The notes below the pieces were generated by a model, which ran no database searches, was not told where the DNA came from, and saw nothing but the letters and a program-made list of their open reading frames with translations. A program made the position numbers and the translations under genes. Below, piece after piece: positions 1 to 8,316 of a stretch of 64,000 nucleotides of DNA; position 1 is the stretch's first letter; the number at the start of each line of letters is the position of its first letter. Source of the DNA: DUML01 sp050949905 (lineage in GTDB: Bacteria; Bacillota; Desulfitobacteriia; Desulfitobacteriales; Syntrophobotulaceae); contig JBMNGP010000005.1 in NCBI GenBank assembly GCA_050949905.1, positions 186,001 through 250,000 of the forward strand, in the 5' to 3' direction.

Positions 1-214
1 AACCCCGGATTATGATTACGGTCCGGTTACCGTTCCGCCAAACTCCTATTTTATGCTCGGTGATAATCGCCGTGAGAGTAAAGATAGCCATATCTGGGGC
101 TTCTTGCCTAAAGACAAAATTTTAGGCAAAGTTTGGGTGAGATATTGGCCTTTAGATAAAATCGGACGTTTGACTTCACCGCCCGATGATTACTTTACAG
201 AGGTGAATGATTAA
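1..214 (+). CDS. lepB: Signal peptidase I, C-terminal part (5' end outside window)
   Basis: Open from the window edge (first full codon at base 2) to TAA at 212-214. The visible 70 residues contain the family box GDNRRESKDSHIWG, matching the conserved GDNR-x2-S-x-D-S motif of type I signal peptidases, then the G-K-V-W-V-R-Y-W-P region near the end of the family. The enzyme is membrane-anchored and cuts signal peptides from exported proteins; the catalytic Ser and Lys lie upstream of the window. The stop overlaps the next gene's start as TAATG, so the two are probably co-transcribed. Confidence 0.9.
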   Translation, partial: TPDYDYGPVTVPPNSYFMLGDNRRESKDSHIWGFLPKDKILGKVWVRYWPLDKIGRLTSPPDDYFTEVND

Positions 215-1377
215 TGAGGTACGCCTCTTGGACTCACGGTCTGGCAGATGGTTTTCTGGGCGAAATTTTAAAAACCGCCAACCACGTCGATACGATTTCT
301 TTTGCCGGAGGTCTGCCAGCCCAGGAACTATTTCCCGATCAAGAATTAAAAGAATGTTTTATCCAAGTTTTTGAGGAAGATGGGCCTATAGCTTTGCAAT
401 ATGCCGAGGCTCTTGGTTATGAGCCGTTAAGACAATGGATTTATGACGATATCAATACCCGCAGCAAACTTCATACTACCAGTGAAATTATTATTACAAC
501 GGGGAGCCAGCAGGGGCTAAGCCTTGTTGCCCAGACCTTTCTTGATCCGGGTGATGTTGTCTTGGTCGAATCCCCGACTTATTTAGGAGCTTTGCAAGCT
601 TTTCAGGGTTATCGTCCTCGGATTGTTATGGTACCATGCGACGAGGAAGGGATTATACCGGAGGAATTGGCTAAGATCCTCGCTAAATGCCAACCAAAAT
701 ATCTTTATGTTATACCAAATTACCAAAACCCAACCGGTAAACAGCTTGGTCTTAAGCGGAGGCTGGAAATAGTAGAAATAGCCCGTAGATTTAACCTCCT
801 GATTCTGGAGGATAACCCCTATGGGGAGCTAAGGTTTGAGGGCGAAGCTTTACCGGATTTTAAAGATTTATATGAGAATGTCATTTATCTAGGATCTTTT
901 TCCAAAGTTTTATCCCCAGGGTTAAGGGTGGGTTACCTTATAGCTGATAAGGAAACAGTTTACTATCTCGAAAGGGCTAAGGAAGGGGTAGATCTTTTTT
1001 CTAATAACCTTGCCCAACGAGCTGTTTACAAATATATAACCGGCCGAAATCTTAAAGAGCATATCCTTGAGTTAAGGAGAGTGTACTCTGAACGCAGGGA
1101 TACAATGCTTCAGGCCTTTAAAGATTTTTTAGGAACTGATGTTCAAGCCGATACTCCTAAAGGGGGTTTATTTATTTGGGCCAAAATTCTTAAAGCCAAG
1201 GATAGCTTGGAATTCTTAAATTATGCTCAGGCCGAAAAGGTTATTTATGTACCAGGTACCTTTTTTTATCCGGATGGCAGAAGATCTAACGAAATGAGGA
1301 TTAATTTTTCCTGCTCATCACCGGAGATGATCGAAGAAGGTATCAGGCGTTTAGGGCGGGCTGTGCAAAGAATTTAA
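214..1377 (+). CDS. PLP-dependent class I/II aminotransferase (MocR/2-aminoadipate type, no HTH)
   Basis: 387 aa, fold type I aminotransferase. The PLP-binding lysine is K231 in GSFSKVLSPGLRVGY; the cofactor-contacting Asn-Pro segment is at 169-175 (NYQNPTG), and D200-Y203 (EDNPYG) and R238 are also typical. It resembles the 2-aminoadipate/LysN-like aminotransferases and the C-terminal domain of MocR regulators, but has no N-terminal helix-turn-helix and so is a free enzyme. The amino-acid substrate cannot be told from sequence. The ATG overlaps the lepB stop, which suggests translational coupling. Confidence 0.85.
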   Translation: MRYASWTHGLADGFLGEILKTANHVDTISFAGGLPAQELFPDQELKECFIQVFEEDGPIALQYAEALGYEPLRQWIYDDINTRSKLHTTSEIIITTGSQQGLSLVAQTFLDPGDVVLVESPTYLGALQAFQGYRPRIVMVPCDEEGIIPEELAKILAKCQPKYLYVIPNYQNPTGKQLGLKRRLEIVEIARRFNLLILEDNPYGELRFEGEALPDFKDLYENVIYLGSFSKVLSPGLRVGYLIADKETVYYLERAKEGVDLFSNNLAQRAVYKYITGRNLKEHILELRRVYSERRDTMLQAFKDFLGTDVQADTPKGGLFIWAKILKAKDSLEFLNYAQAEKVIYVPGTFFYPDGRRSNEMRINFSCSSPEMIEEGIRRLGRAVQRI

Positions 1378-1423
1378 GTAATAGGTCGAGCACATTTAAT
1401 GATTTAATATAAGGATGTTGCAG

Positions 1424-2812
1424 ATGAAAACAATTGCTAATCTGAGAAGAATAAAACTCGCTTTGGCCGGTTTGGTATTTTATGATGATCTGCTCCAGGA
1501 CGAGAAAGTAAATAATTTCTGTTTGCTTTTGGCTAAACTTACGGCTGAAAGATTAGATGGTGAAGGGATCTATAAACAATACCGCATATTTTATAAGTCC
1601 CTGTTAGGCTTAAACTGGTGGCAATACCTTGTTAACCTCTTGTTTAAATCGCATAATGCTTTTGCTGTTCAGGCTGCATCCCAAGGATTAAAAGGGGTTG
1701 ATTCTCTGACTAAAGCGCATGTTGCTGCGGATTTAGGCATTATCCAAGATTTAGCTGAAATAACCGCCGGAGATATCCTTGCCCTGGCCGGTAAGCGCTT
1801 TGCGCAGGAAATGACGGAGATGGAGCTGGAAATATTCCGGGAAGGACTTTCTCCCGAAAACTGGCCCCTGTGGCCGGAAGGCTCGTTCAAGCAGGAAGCA
1901 CCCGCTGCTGTTGCCGAAGCTGGATTGAGGTCGGCGACCGAATGGTTAGAAACAATGAGGGAAAGTTATTATCTAAGGTTTATAGCCGCTAAATGCTGGC
2001 AGGATAATGTTTCTCTTCTGGCTGAATATTATCAGAGCGTCGGTTTTGGGATGTTTGGACGGTATGCAGCCTTTAATGTCCGGGAAAACGGTCAGCGACT
2101 GGAAGGCATAGCTAAAAACGATCCGATCAGAATAAATAATCTTATCTGCCAGGAAAGAGAGCAAGCAATTGTTCTGCGCAATACGGAAGCTTTTCTGCAG
2201 GGTTATCCGGCTAATAATATCATCCTCTATGGCAATAGAGGAACGGGAAAATCTTCTTTGGTCAAAGCTCTCTTGAATGAATATATTGCTCAAGGTTTAA
2301 GGCTTGTACAGCTGCAAAAGAACAAAATCAGCCTTTTCCCCGGCCTGGTAGCCGAGCTGGCTAAAATACCTCTAAAATTTATTATTTTTATTGATGATCT
2401 ATCTTTTAATGAGGAAGAAGATGATTATAAGACCTTAAAATCCCTTTTGGAGGGTGGAGTGGAATCCCGTCCGGCCAATGTATTAATCTATGCGACTTCC
2501 AACCGTAAGCATTTGGTACGGGAATCTTTTGCCGACCGGCGGGTAGATGATGTCCATGCCCACGATACGATGGAAGAAAAGCTTTCTTTAGCAGATAGAT
2601 TTGGTATAACGGTGACTTTCCTTTCCCCCGACCAGGAAACCTTCTTGAGGATAGTCGAAGGCTTGGCTAAGCAAAATAATATAACGCTGACAAAAGAAGA
2701 GTTGCGGCAAAGAGCCCTGCAATGGGTGATGATGCATAATGGCCGTTCAGGGCGAACGGCCAGGCAGTTTGTGGATTATTTACTTGCCGAGCTTAGACTG
2801 AAAAAACAGTAA
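1424..2812 (+). CDS. DUF815-family AAA-type ATPase
   Basis: About 462 aa. The C-terminal half is a P-loop ATPase: Walker A LYGNRGTGKSSLV near residue 268, a Walker B-like strand FIIFIDDLSF near 320, then a sensor-like segment (VLIYATSNRKHLVRESFADR). This layout is the DUF815 family, MoxR-like ATPases of unknown role. An ATG at 1415 is in frame, but the AAGG at 1411-1414 abuts it and sits about 9 bases before the ATG at 1424, so I chose 1424 (MKTIANLRR). The N-terminal half is helical with no recognised domain. Confidence 0.75.
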   Translation: MKTIANLRRIKLALAGLVFYDDLLQDEKVNNFCLLLAKLTAERLDGEGIYKQYRIFYKSLLGLNWWQYLVNLLFKSHNAFAVQAASQGLKGVDSLTKAHVAADLGIIQDLAEITAGDILALAGKRFAQEMTEMELEIFREGLSPENWPLWPEGSFKQEAPAAVAEAGLRSATEWLETMRESYYLRFIAAKCWQDNVSLLAEYYQSVGFGMFGRYAAFNVRENGQRLEGIAKNDPIRINNLICQEREQAIVLRNTEAFLQGYPANNIILYGNRGTGKSSLVKALLNEYIAQGLRLVQLQKNKISLFPGLVAELAKIPLKFIIFIDDLSFNEEEDDYKTLKSLLEGGVESRPANVLIYATSNRKHLVRESFADRRVDDVHAHDTMEEKLSLADRFGITVTFLSPDQETFLRIVEGLAKQNNITLTKEELRQRALQWVMMHNGRSGRTARQFVDYLLAELRLKKQ

Positions 2813-2840
2813 GAAGATTCTTCGCTGCGCTCAGGATGAC

Positions 2841-3935
2841 TTAGCTGCACTGGGATTCGAGAAACTTGACAATACTTAAAGCACTGGGCGGACAGCCCGG
2901 CAAATGCTTGGTACAACCTGAAGTGCAGCTGCCTATGCCTAAGCCTTCCAGTTTCTGCTGCTTATAACCTTGTCCAATAAATATTTTGCCTTGAAGTTTG
3001 GCGAGCCGGCCTTTTTCGTCCAACCTATTCAAAGCATGGATTAATCCCCCGAAGCAGGCTGAGCAAGCATCCTGAGCGGTAATTCTTTGGGCGAGCCTGG
3101 CCGCTTTCTGGGAAGGCCTAAAGGTTGTAGCTTTTTTAAGCTCGGCGGCATGTTCTACGATTTGAGCCTTAGAAAGATCGGCTTGTCCCACCCCTAATTG
3201 TTCGGCCAGCCGGAGATAGGCAATATCCTCTTTTTGATAACCAATAAGGGAAGCACAGTAGGTGTCGAGCAAAACGGGGTCTTTGCCCAGGATTAGACGA
3301 TCCATCCTTACCGGGTTCCCGCCCTCTTCAAAGGATAGATCCCCGTTAAGGGCATCGACAATATTAAGGCTGACCGGAAGCGCTTTGGCCAGATAAGCTA
3401 TTGGTTTATGCAGGCCAAGTGCGTGGTATCTTCTCTTCTCGCTATTGGGGATGCATCCTTTAAGGTTTTTCAGGGCACAGGTGAATAAGGTTTGGCAGTG
3501 AGCTTTGAGTACCGGCAGATTAATCAGATAATCCGTTTCCAAAGCTTTTTTACATATTTTAAGGGAGAGACCGTCTACCAGAACATTTTTTGCAGCATCT
3601 TTTTGTAAATCTACCAGAGGAATGTTATATTTGCGGGCTAGCTCCACATAGCCGCAGGCCTGAAAAGCACGGGCTGTGCTGTCACCGACCCAGGAACCTT
3701 CGATTATCGAGATTTTTTTAATGTTATGGGCGAAAAGATATTGAATAATTCCTTCCACAAGGAGAGGTGTGGTGGTTGCGCCGCTGTTGGAGGGCTTGGC
3801 TACGACTAAGTTCGGTTTAAGGGCAACATTCATTTCCGGATCAATATTATCCATTGCGTGGGACTTGTCCAACAGTTCTTGGATCATTTGAAGGGGGTTT
3901 GTTCCGTAAATAATGTGGATTTCGTTGAAATTCAC
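2841..3935 (-). CDS. DUF362 domain protein with C-terminal cysteine-rich region
   Basis: 364 aa from a GTG start. The core (roughly residues 20-270) is the DUF362 domain, with conserved stretches such as KPNLVVAKPSNSGATTTP and KNLKGCIPNSEKRR. The C-terminal region carries many cysteines (CSACFGG; SCTSGCTKHLPGCPPSA), suggesting Fe-S or metal binding; the function of the family is unsettled. The frame stays open 35 codons further upstream, but the GTG at 3935 is preceded at 8 bases by a perfect AAAGGAGG and the upstream residues look non-native, so this start is preferred. It is convergent with the DUF815 gene, 28 bp away. Confidence 0.75.
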   Translation of the reverse strand: MNFNEIHIIYGTNPLQMIQELLDKSHAMDNIDPEMNVALKPNLVVAKPSNSGATTTPLLVEGIIQYLFAHNIKKISIIEGSWVGDSTARAFQACGYVELARKYNIPLVDLQKDAAKNVLVDGLSLKICKKALETDYLINLPVLKAHCQTLFTCALKNLKGCIPNSEKRRYHALGLHKPIAYLAKALPVSLNIVDALNGDLSFEEGGNPVRMDRLILGKDPVLLDTYCASLIGYQKEDIAYLRLAEQLGVGQADLSKAQIVEHAAELKKATTFRPSQKAARLAQRITAQDACSACFGGLIHALNRLDEKGRLAKLQGKIFIGQGYKQQKLEGLGIGSCTSGCTKHLPGCPPSALSIVKFLESQCS

Positions 3936-4123
3936 TAGTCCTGCCTCCTTTAGGTTGGTTTTTATTACCTTTTTAATTATACTTTTTTCTGGTTTAGGGA
4001 GAAAGACAATTTGCAAAATTAACCGGCGGTTAAGTTGCATTGCTTGCTCACCGCTGGGTATCGCCGCCTATTAGGCGGGATAAAGAGAGCTTATCCAGTA
4101 AAATAATTTGGAGGTTTTAAGAG

Positions 4124-5470
4124 ATGGATTCTGCATATTTTTGGCTGGTTGGTCTTGCCGGGATGCTTTTGGGCCTTTTTATCGGTTATTTGCTTGGGAA
4201 TGCTAAAAACAGAGGATTAACCGAAAAGGTTAGATTACTTCTTCAGGAGAATATGTCTTTAAAGGCAGAACACCAGCAGGAAGTTGAACAGAAAATCGAA
4301 GCCGCGGCGGAAATATCCAGGCTGCGTACTAAGCTGCAGATGGAGCAGGCAGCGAATGAAGAAAAATTAGCCCTTTTAAATAATGCTAAAGAAGAGTTAG
4401 CTGCCGGTTTTAAAGCTCTTTCTGCCGAAGCACTTCGCAACAACAATCAGTCTTTTTTGGAATTAGCCAGAGCTACTCTGGAAAAAATCCATGTGCAAGC
4501 TGCCGGTGATTTGGAAAGAAGACAGACTTCCATAGACCAACTGGTAAAACCTTTAAAAGATTCCTTAGAAAAAGTGGATCTTAAAATCAATGAACTGGAG
4601 CAAAAGAGAGAAGGCGCTTATGAAGGGCTTCTCAGGCAGATTGAATTCATGGCTTCAGGGCAGGAAAAGCTGCAGCAGGAGACAACCAAGCTGATTTCGG
4701 CGCTAAAAACCCCAACAGTCCGCGGACGGTGGGGGGAGATTCAACTGAAAAGAGTGGTGGAACTTGCCGGAATGGTGGAACACTGCGATTTTGTCCAGCA
4801 GGAAGTGGTAAATAGCGAATACGGCCGGCAAAGACCGGATATGCTTATCAGGCTGCCTGGGAAAAAGGTCATTGTGGTGGACTCTAAGGCTCCTTTAGCC
4901 GATTACCTGGAAGCAATAGACACCACAGAGGAAAATCTGCGTCAAGTAAAAATGCTGGGTCACGCCAGGCAGGTCAAAAATCATATCATGAATTTAGCAG
5001 GCAAGGCATATTGGAACCAGTTTGATTTTACCCCGGAATTTGTCATAATGTTTTTACCGGGGGAAACATTTTTCAGTGCGGCTCTCCAAGCCGATCCGGG
5101 ACTTATCGAATTTGGAGCTGAGCATAGGGTGATAATTGCTACCCCTACCACCCTGATTGCCTTGCTTAAGGCAGTGGCTTACGGCTGGCAGCAGGAACAA
5201 ATTAATGAAAATGCTAAGCAGATAAGTGAATTAGGCAAACAATTATATGAAAGGCTCAGTGTTTTAACCGACCATCTCTTGGATATTCGGAAAGGTTTGC
5301 AGCAATCTGTTCAAGCTTACAATAAAGCAGTGGGCTCCTATGAAAGCCGCGTCTTGGTTACGGCGAGGAGGTTTGGGGAATTAGGGATAAGCTGTGATAA
5401 TGAACTTCCGGAGCTGGAAGTCATGGAAACGGGTTTAAGGGAGCTTAATAGTAATATATTGTCGAAATAA
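4124..5470 (+). CDS. rmuC: DNA recombination protein RmuC
   Basis: 448 aa. One N-terminal membrane segment (about residues 6-26, rich in Leu/Gly) is followed by a long coiled coil (about 30-190) and then the RmuC domain with its characteristic KTPTVRGRWGEIQLKRVVELAGM, RPDMLIRLPG and VVDSKAPLADY. RmuC proteins limit inversions at short inverted repeats; the core has a nuclease-like fold. Ribosome site GGAGG precedes the ATG. It stands alone between a divergent DUF362 gene and the next hypothetical gene. Confidence 0.9.
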   Translation: MDSAYFWLVGLAGMLLGLFIGYLLGNAKNRGLTEKVRLLLQENMSLKAEHQQEVEQKIEAAAEISRLRTKLQMEQAANEEKLALLNNAKEELAAGFKALSAEALRNNNQSFLELARATLEKIHVQAAGDLERRQTSIDQLVKPLKDSLEKVDLKINELEQKREGAYEGLLRQIEFMASGQEKLQQETTKLISALKTPTVRGRWGEIQLKRVVELAGMVEHCDFVQQEVVNSEYGRQRPDMLIRLPGKKVIVVDSKAPLADYLEAIDTTEENLRQVKMLGHARQVKNHIMNLAGKAYWNQFDFTPEFVIMFLPGETFFSAALQADPGLIEFGAEHRVIIATPTTLIALLKAVAYGWQQEQINENAKQISELGKQLYERLSVLTDHLLDIRKGLQQSVQAYNKAVGSYESRVLVTARRFGELGISCDNELPELEVMETGLRELNSNILSK

Positions 5471-5537
5471 ATGCCTTTAGAATTATTCTTCCTTAGTCGA
5501 TAGTAGTATAAAAACTATTATCCAGGGAGGGATAATT

Positions 5538-6602
5538 ATGAAGGTTTCAAGTTCCGCAATTGATCTTTATGGAGACTATCGTTTCCAGCAGAAAAGCACA
5601 GTTAAGGAGACCCTAAAAGTTTGGGACAGCGGGACAAGCAGGGAGGCAGTCATTACCGAAGCACAGCATGAAGACAGTAAGGTTCTTTCGCCGGAAGCTT
5701 TAGCCAAATTGCAGCAAGAAGCCGGTACAACCAACGAAGTAACAGAGACGGATAGTGTGGTCTTTGAACTTAGTGCGAAAGAGAGGGAATTAATTAATCT
5801 CCTGGAAAGATTTCTCAGCAGGCTGACAGGGAAAAGAGTTAAAATTCATGTTCCGGAAAGGATAATCCGGCATGATCCCGGGACATCATCCTTACAGCTA
5901 GCAGACGGGAGAAGAGTTAACCTGCGTAACCAGGGGGAAGGCTGGGGCTTGGACTACCAGTATCATGAGACTTACATGGAAAAAGAAGCCATGACTTTTC
6001 ATTCCCAGGGCGTTATTCAGACCGAAGATGGCAGGGAGATTAAGTTTAATATTGAGATGGAGATGAGCAGGGAATACTTCTCATCACTTAACTTGAGTGT
6101 TAAAGCGGGCGACGCCCTGCTGGACCCCTTAGCTATTAATTATGGGGGTGCTCCCAGGCTAACTGAGCTAAAAATTGATTTCGATCTGGATGGGGACGGA
6201 GAGAAGGAAAGCATTTCTTTCCTGGAAAAGGGCAGTGGTTTCCTGGCCCTTGATACTAATGAAGACGGTGCCGTTAATGACGGCACAGAATTATTTGGGC
6301 CCACTTCAGGCAATGGTTTTGCCGAGCTGGCAGCCTATGATGCAGATGAGAACGGCTGGATTGATGAGAATGATCCGATTTTTAAGAAGCTTAAGATCTG
6401 GATTAAAGATGGCGAAAATAACGATCAGCTTCTTGCTTTAGGTCAAGTGGGGATAGGGGCAATTTATCTGGGGAATGTCGCCACGGCCTTCGCGCTGAAA
6501 GACAGCGGCAATAATACCTTAGGCAAGATCCAAGCTACAGGTATCTTTATCAAAGAAAACGGACAAGCAGGAACTATTCAGCATATTGATTTAATAATAT
6601 AA
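5538..6602 (+). CDS. Hypothetical protein with EF-hand-like calcium-binding loops
   Basis: 354 aa, no signal peptide or membrane segment. Acidic loops between residues about 210 and 285 look like EF-hand/dockerin-type Ca2+ sites: DLDGDGEKE, DTNEDGAVNDG and DADENGWIDENDP, linked by the ELFGPTSGNGFAELAAYD signature found in VCBS/RTX-neighbouring domains. The N-terminal 200 residues (lysine- and glutamate-rich, YHETYMEKEAM) match no family I recognise. Ribosome site GGGAGGG lies 6 bases before the ATG. Calcium binding is inferred from the loops; the cellular role is unknown. Confidence 0.6.
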   Translation: MKVSSSAIDLYGDYRFQQKSTVKETLKVWDSGTSREAVITEAQHEDSKVLSPEALAKLQQEAGTTNEVTETDSVVFELSAKERELINLLERFLSRLTGKRVKIHVPERIIRHDPGTSSLQLADGRRVNLRNQGEGWGLDYQYHETYMEKEAMTFHSQGVIQTEDGREIKFNIEMEMSREYFSSLNLSVKAGDALLDPLAINYGGAPRLTELKIDFDLDGDGEKESISFLEKGSGFLALDTNEDGAVNDGTELFGPTSGNGFAELAAYDADENGWIDENDPIFKKLKIWIKDGENNDQLLALGQVGIGAIYLGNVATAFALKDSGNNTLGKIQATGIFIKENGQAGTIQHIDLII

Positions 6603-6625
6603 ACTAAAAATTTTTAAAAAACCTC

Positions 6626-6670
6626 TTGCCAAATTCCTTATTTATAATTATAATAATTATAAATAAGGAA
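6626..6670 (+). promoter_or_regulatory. Sigma-A promoter overlapped by a perfect PerR-type operator
   Basis: A -35 TTGCCA (6626-6631) and -10 TATAAT (6649-6654) are separated by exactly 17 bp. Lying over the -10 is a 37-bp perfect palindrome (6634-6670; two 18-base arms around base 6652). Within it, 6648-6662 reads TTATAATAATTATAA, a full match to the PerR box TTATAATnATTATAA; the symmetric frame 6642-6656 matches at 14 of 15. It sits 26 bp before the rubrerythrin start. Confidence 0.85.
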
Positions 6671-6695
6671 TACAGATATGGTGGAGGTAGAAAAC

Positions 6696-7241
6696 ATGTC
6701 AAAATGGATTTGTAAAGTGTGTGGGTATACTTACGAAGGATTGGAGGCTCCGGCAGTTTGCCCGCAGTGTAAGGCCCCTCAGACTAGATTTGCAGCCTAC
6801 CAAGGGGAGAAGACAGTTTGGGCTGACCAGCATTTTGTAGGTATTGCCGCTGGTGTAGATCCGGAAATTATTGCCGGTCTTAAAGAGAACTTTATGGGCG
6901 AATGTACGGAAGTTGGTATGTATTTGGCTATGAGCAGAGTTGCCGACCGCGAAGGTTTCCCCGAAGTTGCTGAAGCTTATAAGAGAATCGCTTATGAAGA
7001 AGCCGAACACGCTGCTAAATTCGCCGAACTCTTAGGAGAAGTTGTGACCGATTCAACCAAGAAAAATCTGGAATTAAGAGTTGCAGCGGAAGGAGGAGCC
7101 TGTGCCGGCAAGAAAGAATTAGCAGCTCTTGCCAAAAAACAAAACCTTGATGCTATTCACGACACCGTTCACGAAATGGCTAAAGATGAAGCCAGGCATG
7201 GCTGTGCTTTTGAAGGTTTGCTGAAGAGATACTTTGGGTAA
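6696..7241 (+). CDS. Rubrerythrin with N-terminal rubredoxin domain (reverse rubrerythrin/NADH peroxidase type)
   Basis: 181 aa. The N-terminal rubredoxin centre is CxxC...CxxC (WICKVCGYTYEG and VCPQCKAP); the four-helix diiron domain follows with E-x-x-x motifs (GECTEVGMYLAMSRVADREG; YEEAEHAAKFAELLGE; MAKDEARHGCAFEG). Rubredoxin-first order is that of reverse rubrerythrins, which reduce H2O2 in strict anaerobes. An ATG at 6678 is in frame, but its next codons contain the ribosome site GGTGGAGG, so initiation is placed at 6696 (MSKWICK). The overlapping PerR box implies induction by peroxide. Confidence 0.9.
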   Translation: MSKWICKVCGYTYEGLEAPAVCPQCKAPQTRFAAYQGEKTVWADQHFVGIAAGVDPEIIAGLKENFMGECTEVGMYLAMSRVADREGFPEVAEAYKRIAYEEAEHAAKFAELLGEVVTDSTKKNLELRVAAEGGACAGKKELAALAKKQNLDAIHDTVHEMAKDEARHGCAFEGLLKRYFG

Positions 7242-7269
7242 TTATTTCGAATAATACTCAAACTATTTG

Positions 7270-8154
7270 TTACAATAGAAGCCTCATGTCATCTGGCAGA
7301 GGGGCTTCTATTTTTATATCCTCACCGCTTAAAGGATGGCGGAAAGCATAACTCCGGCAGTGCAAGGCCTGCCTGGCGATATAAGTTTGATCCCCGCCGT
7401 AAAGCTCATCGCCGAGCAAAGGATAACCGGCTGCTTGGCAGTGAACCCTGATTTGGTGAGTTCTGCCGGTTACTAAGGTGAATTCTAGCAAAGAATAGTC
7501 GGGAAAGCGCTGGAGAGTCTTATAAATAGTTAAAGAAGGCAAACCCTCCGGATGAATTTCCCGGACTATATTACTACCGGCTTGGAGGCGTATTGAGCCG
7601 CTGAATTCACCTTCATCCCAAGGGAAAAGCCCTGCCACCAATCCCCAATATTTTTTTAGTACTTTGTTATGAGCTGAAAGCCAGGCTAACTGTTGATGAG
7701 CATACCTATTTTTGGCTATGAGCACAATCCCTGAAGTATTGCGGTCTATGCGGGAGACGGGTCGAAAGGGGCGAAACTCGCCTTTTTGCTCCCAATAACC
7801 TACCACCGCATTGGCTAAAGTCCCGGATTGATACCTGGACGTAGGATGAACAACCTGTCCCGGGGGTTTATCGACAGCTAGGAAGAAGTGATCTTCGTAC
7901 AAGATGTTAAGCGGTAGGTTTTCCCCTTTAATGGTTGAGGTTTCTTCTTCAGTGAGATCGACGGTCAGGGTTTGTCCGGCTTGGCCTCTGGTTGACAAAT
8001 AAACAAACTTACCGTCAGCGCGGACATTTTCACCAAGTTTTAATTTGCGGAGTACCTTGCGGGAAAAATGAAAGCGCCGGGAGAGGATATCCTCATATTT
8101 TTTGCCTTCGTCTTCAGCTTTTAAGGTATAAATAAAGAGTTTATCGTTATTCAT
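7270..8154 (-). CDS. RluA-family RNA pseudouridine synthase
   Basis: 294 aa. An S4-like segment lies at about residues 25-65, followed by the catalytic domain. The catalytic aspartate is D137 in PVSRIDRNTSGIVL (RxD motif II of the RluA family), with the LAVDKPPGQVVHPT and TGRTHQIRVH motifs before and after. It isomerises specific uridines in rRNA or tRNA; target RNA cannot be assigned, and close to RluD/YlyB-type enzymes by layout. The 3' end overlaps the shared terminator hairpin. Confidence 0.88.
   Translation of the reverse strand: MNNDKLFIYTLKAEDEGKKYEDILSRRFHFSRKVLRKLKLGENVRADGKFVYLSTRGQAGQTLTVDLTEEETSTIKGENLPLNILYEDHFFLAVDKPPGQVVHPTSRYQSGTLANAVVGYWEQKGEFRPFRPVSRIDRNTSGIVLIAKNRYAHQQLAWLSAHNKVLKKYWGLVAGLFPWDEGEFSGSIRLQAGSNIVREIHPEGLPSLTIYKTLQRFPDYSLLEFTLVTGRTHQIRVHCQAAGYPLLGDELYGGDQTYIARQALHCRSYAFRHPLSGEDIKIEAPLPDDMRLLL
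7274..7312. terminator. Bidirectional terminator between convergent genes
   Basis: A 10-bp perfect stem, AATAGAAGCC (7274-7283) with GGCTTCTATT (7303-7312), is followed by TTTTT on the plus strand. It serves the rubrerythrin gene and overlaps the last codons of the convergent pseudouridine synthase gene. Confidence 0.75.
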
Positions 8155-8316
8155 CTGACACCTGTTAACGTTTTTTAGATTTCTTTTTTGCTCGCGTCAT
8201 AAATTATTTAGGGCAAAACAGGAAAAATAATAATTGAAAAGAATTTATCATTAGGGTACATAATCTAGGGAAGAAATATTTAGTTGCTAAGAAATCAATA
8301 GAAAGAGGTAAACTAA

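Noticed and set aside
2813..2840. Gap sequence with CTTCGCTGCGCTCAGGATGAC as a terminator
   Set aside because: It lacks a stable stem and T-run; more likely a short dispersed repeat related to the palindrome at 46616.
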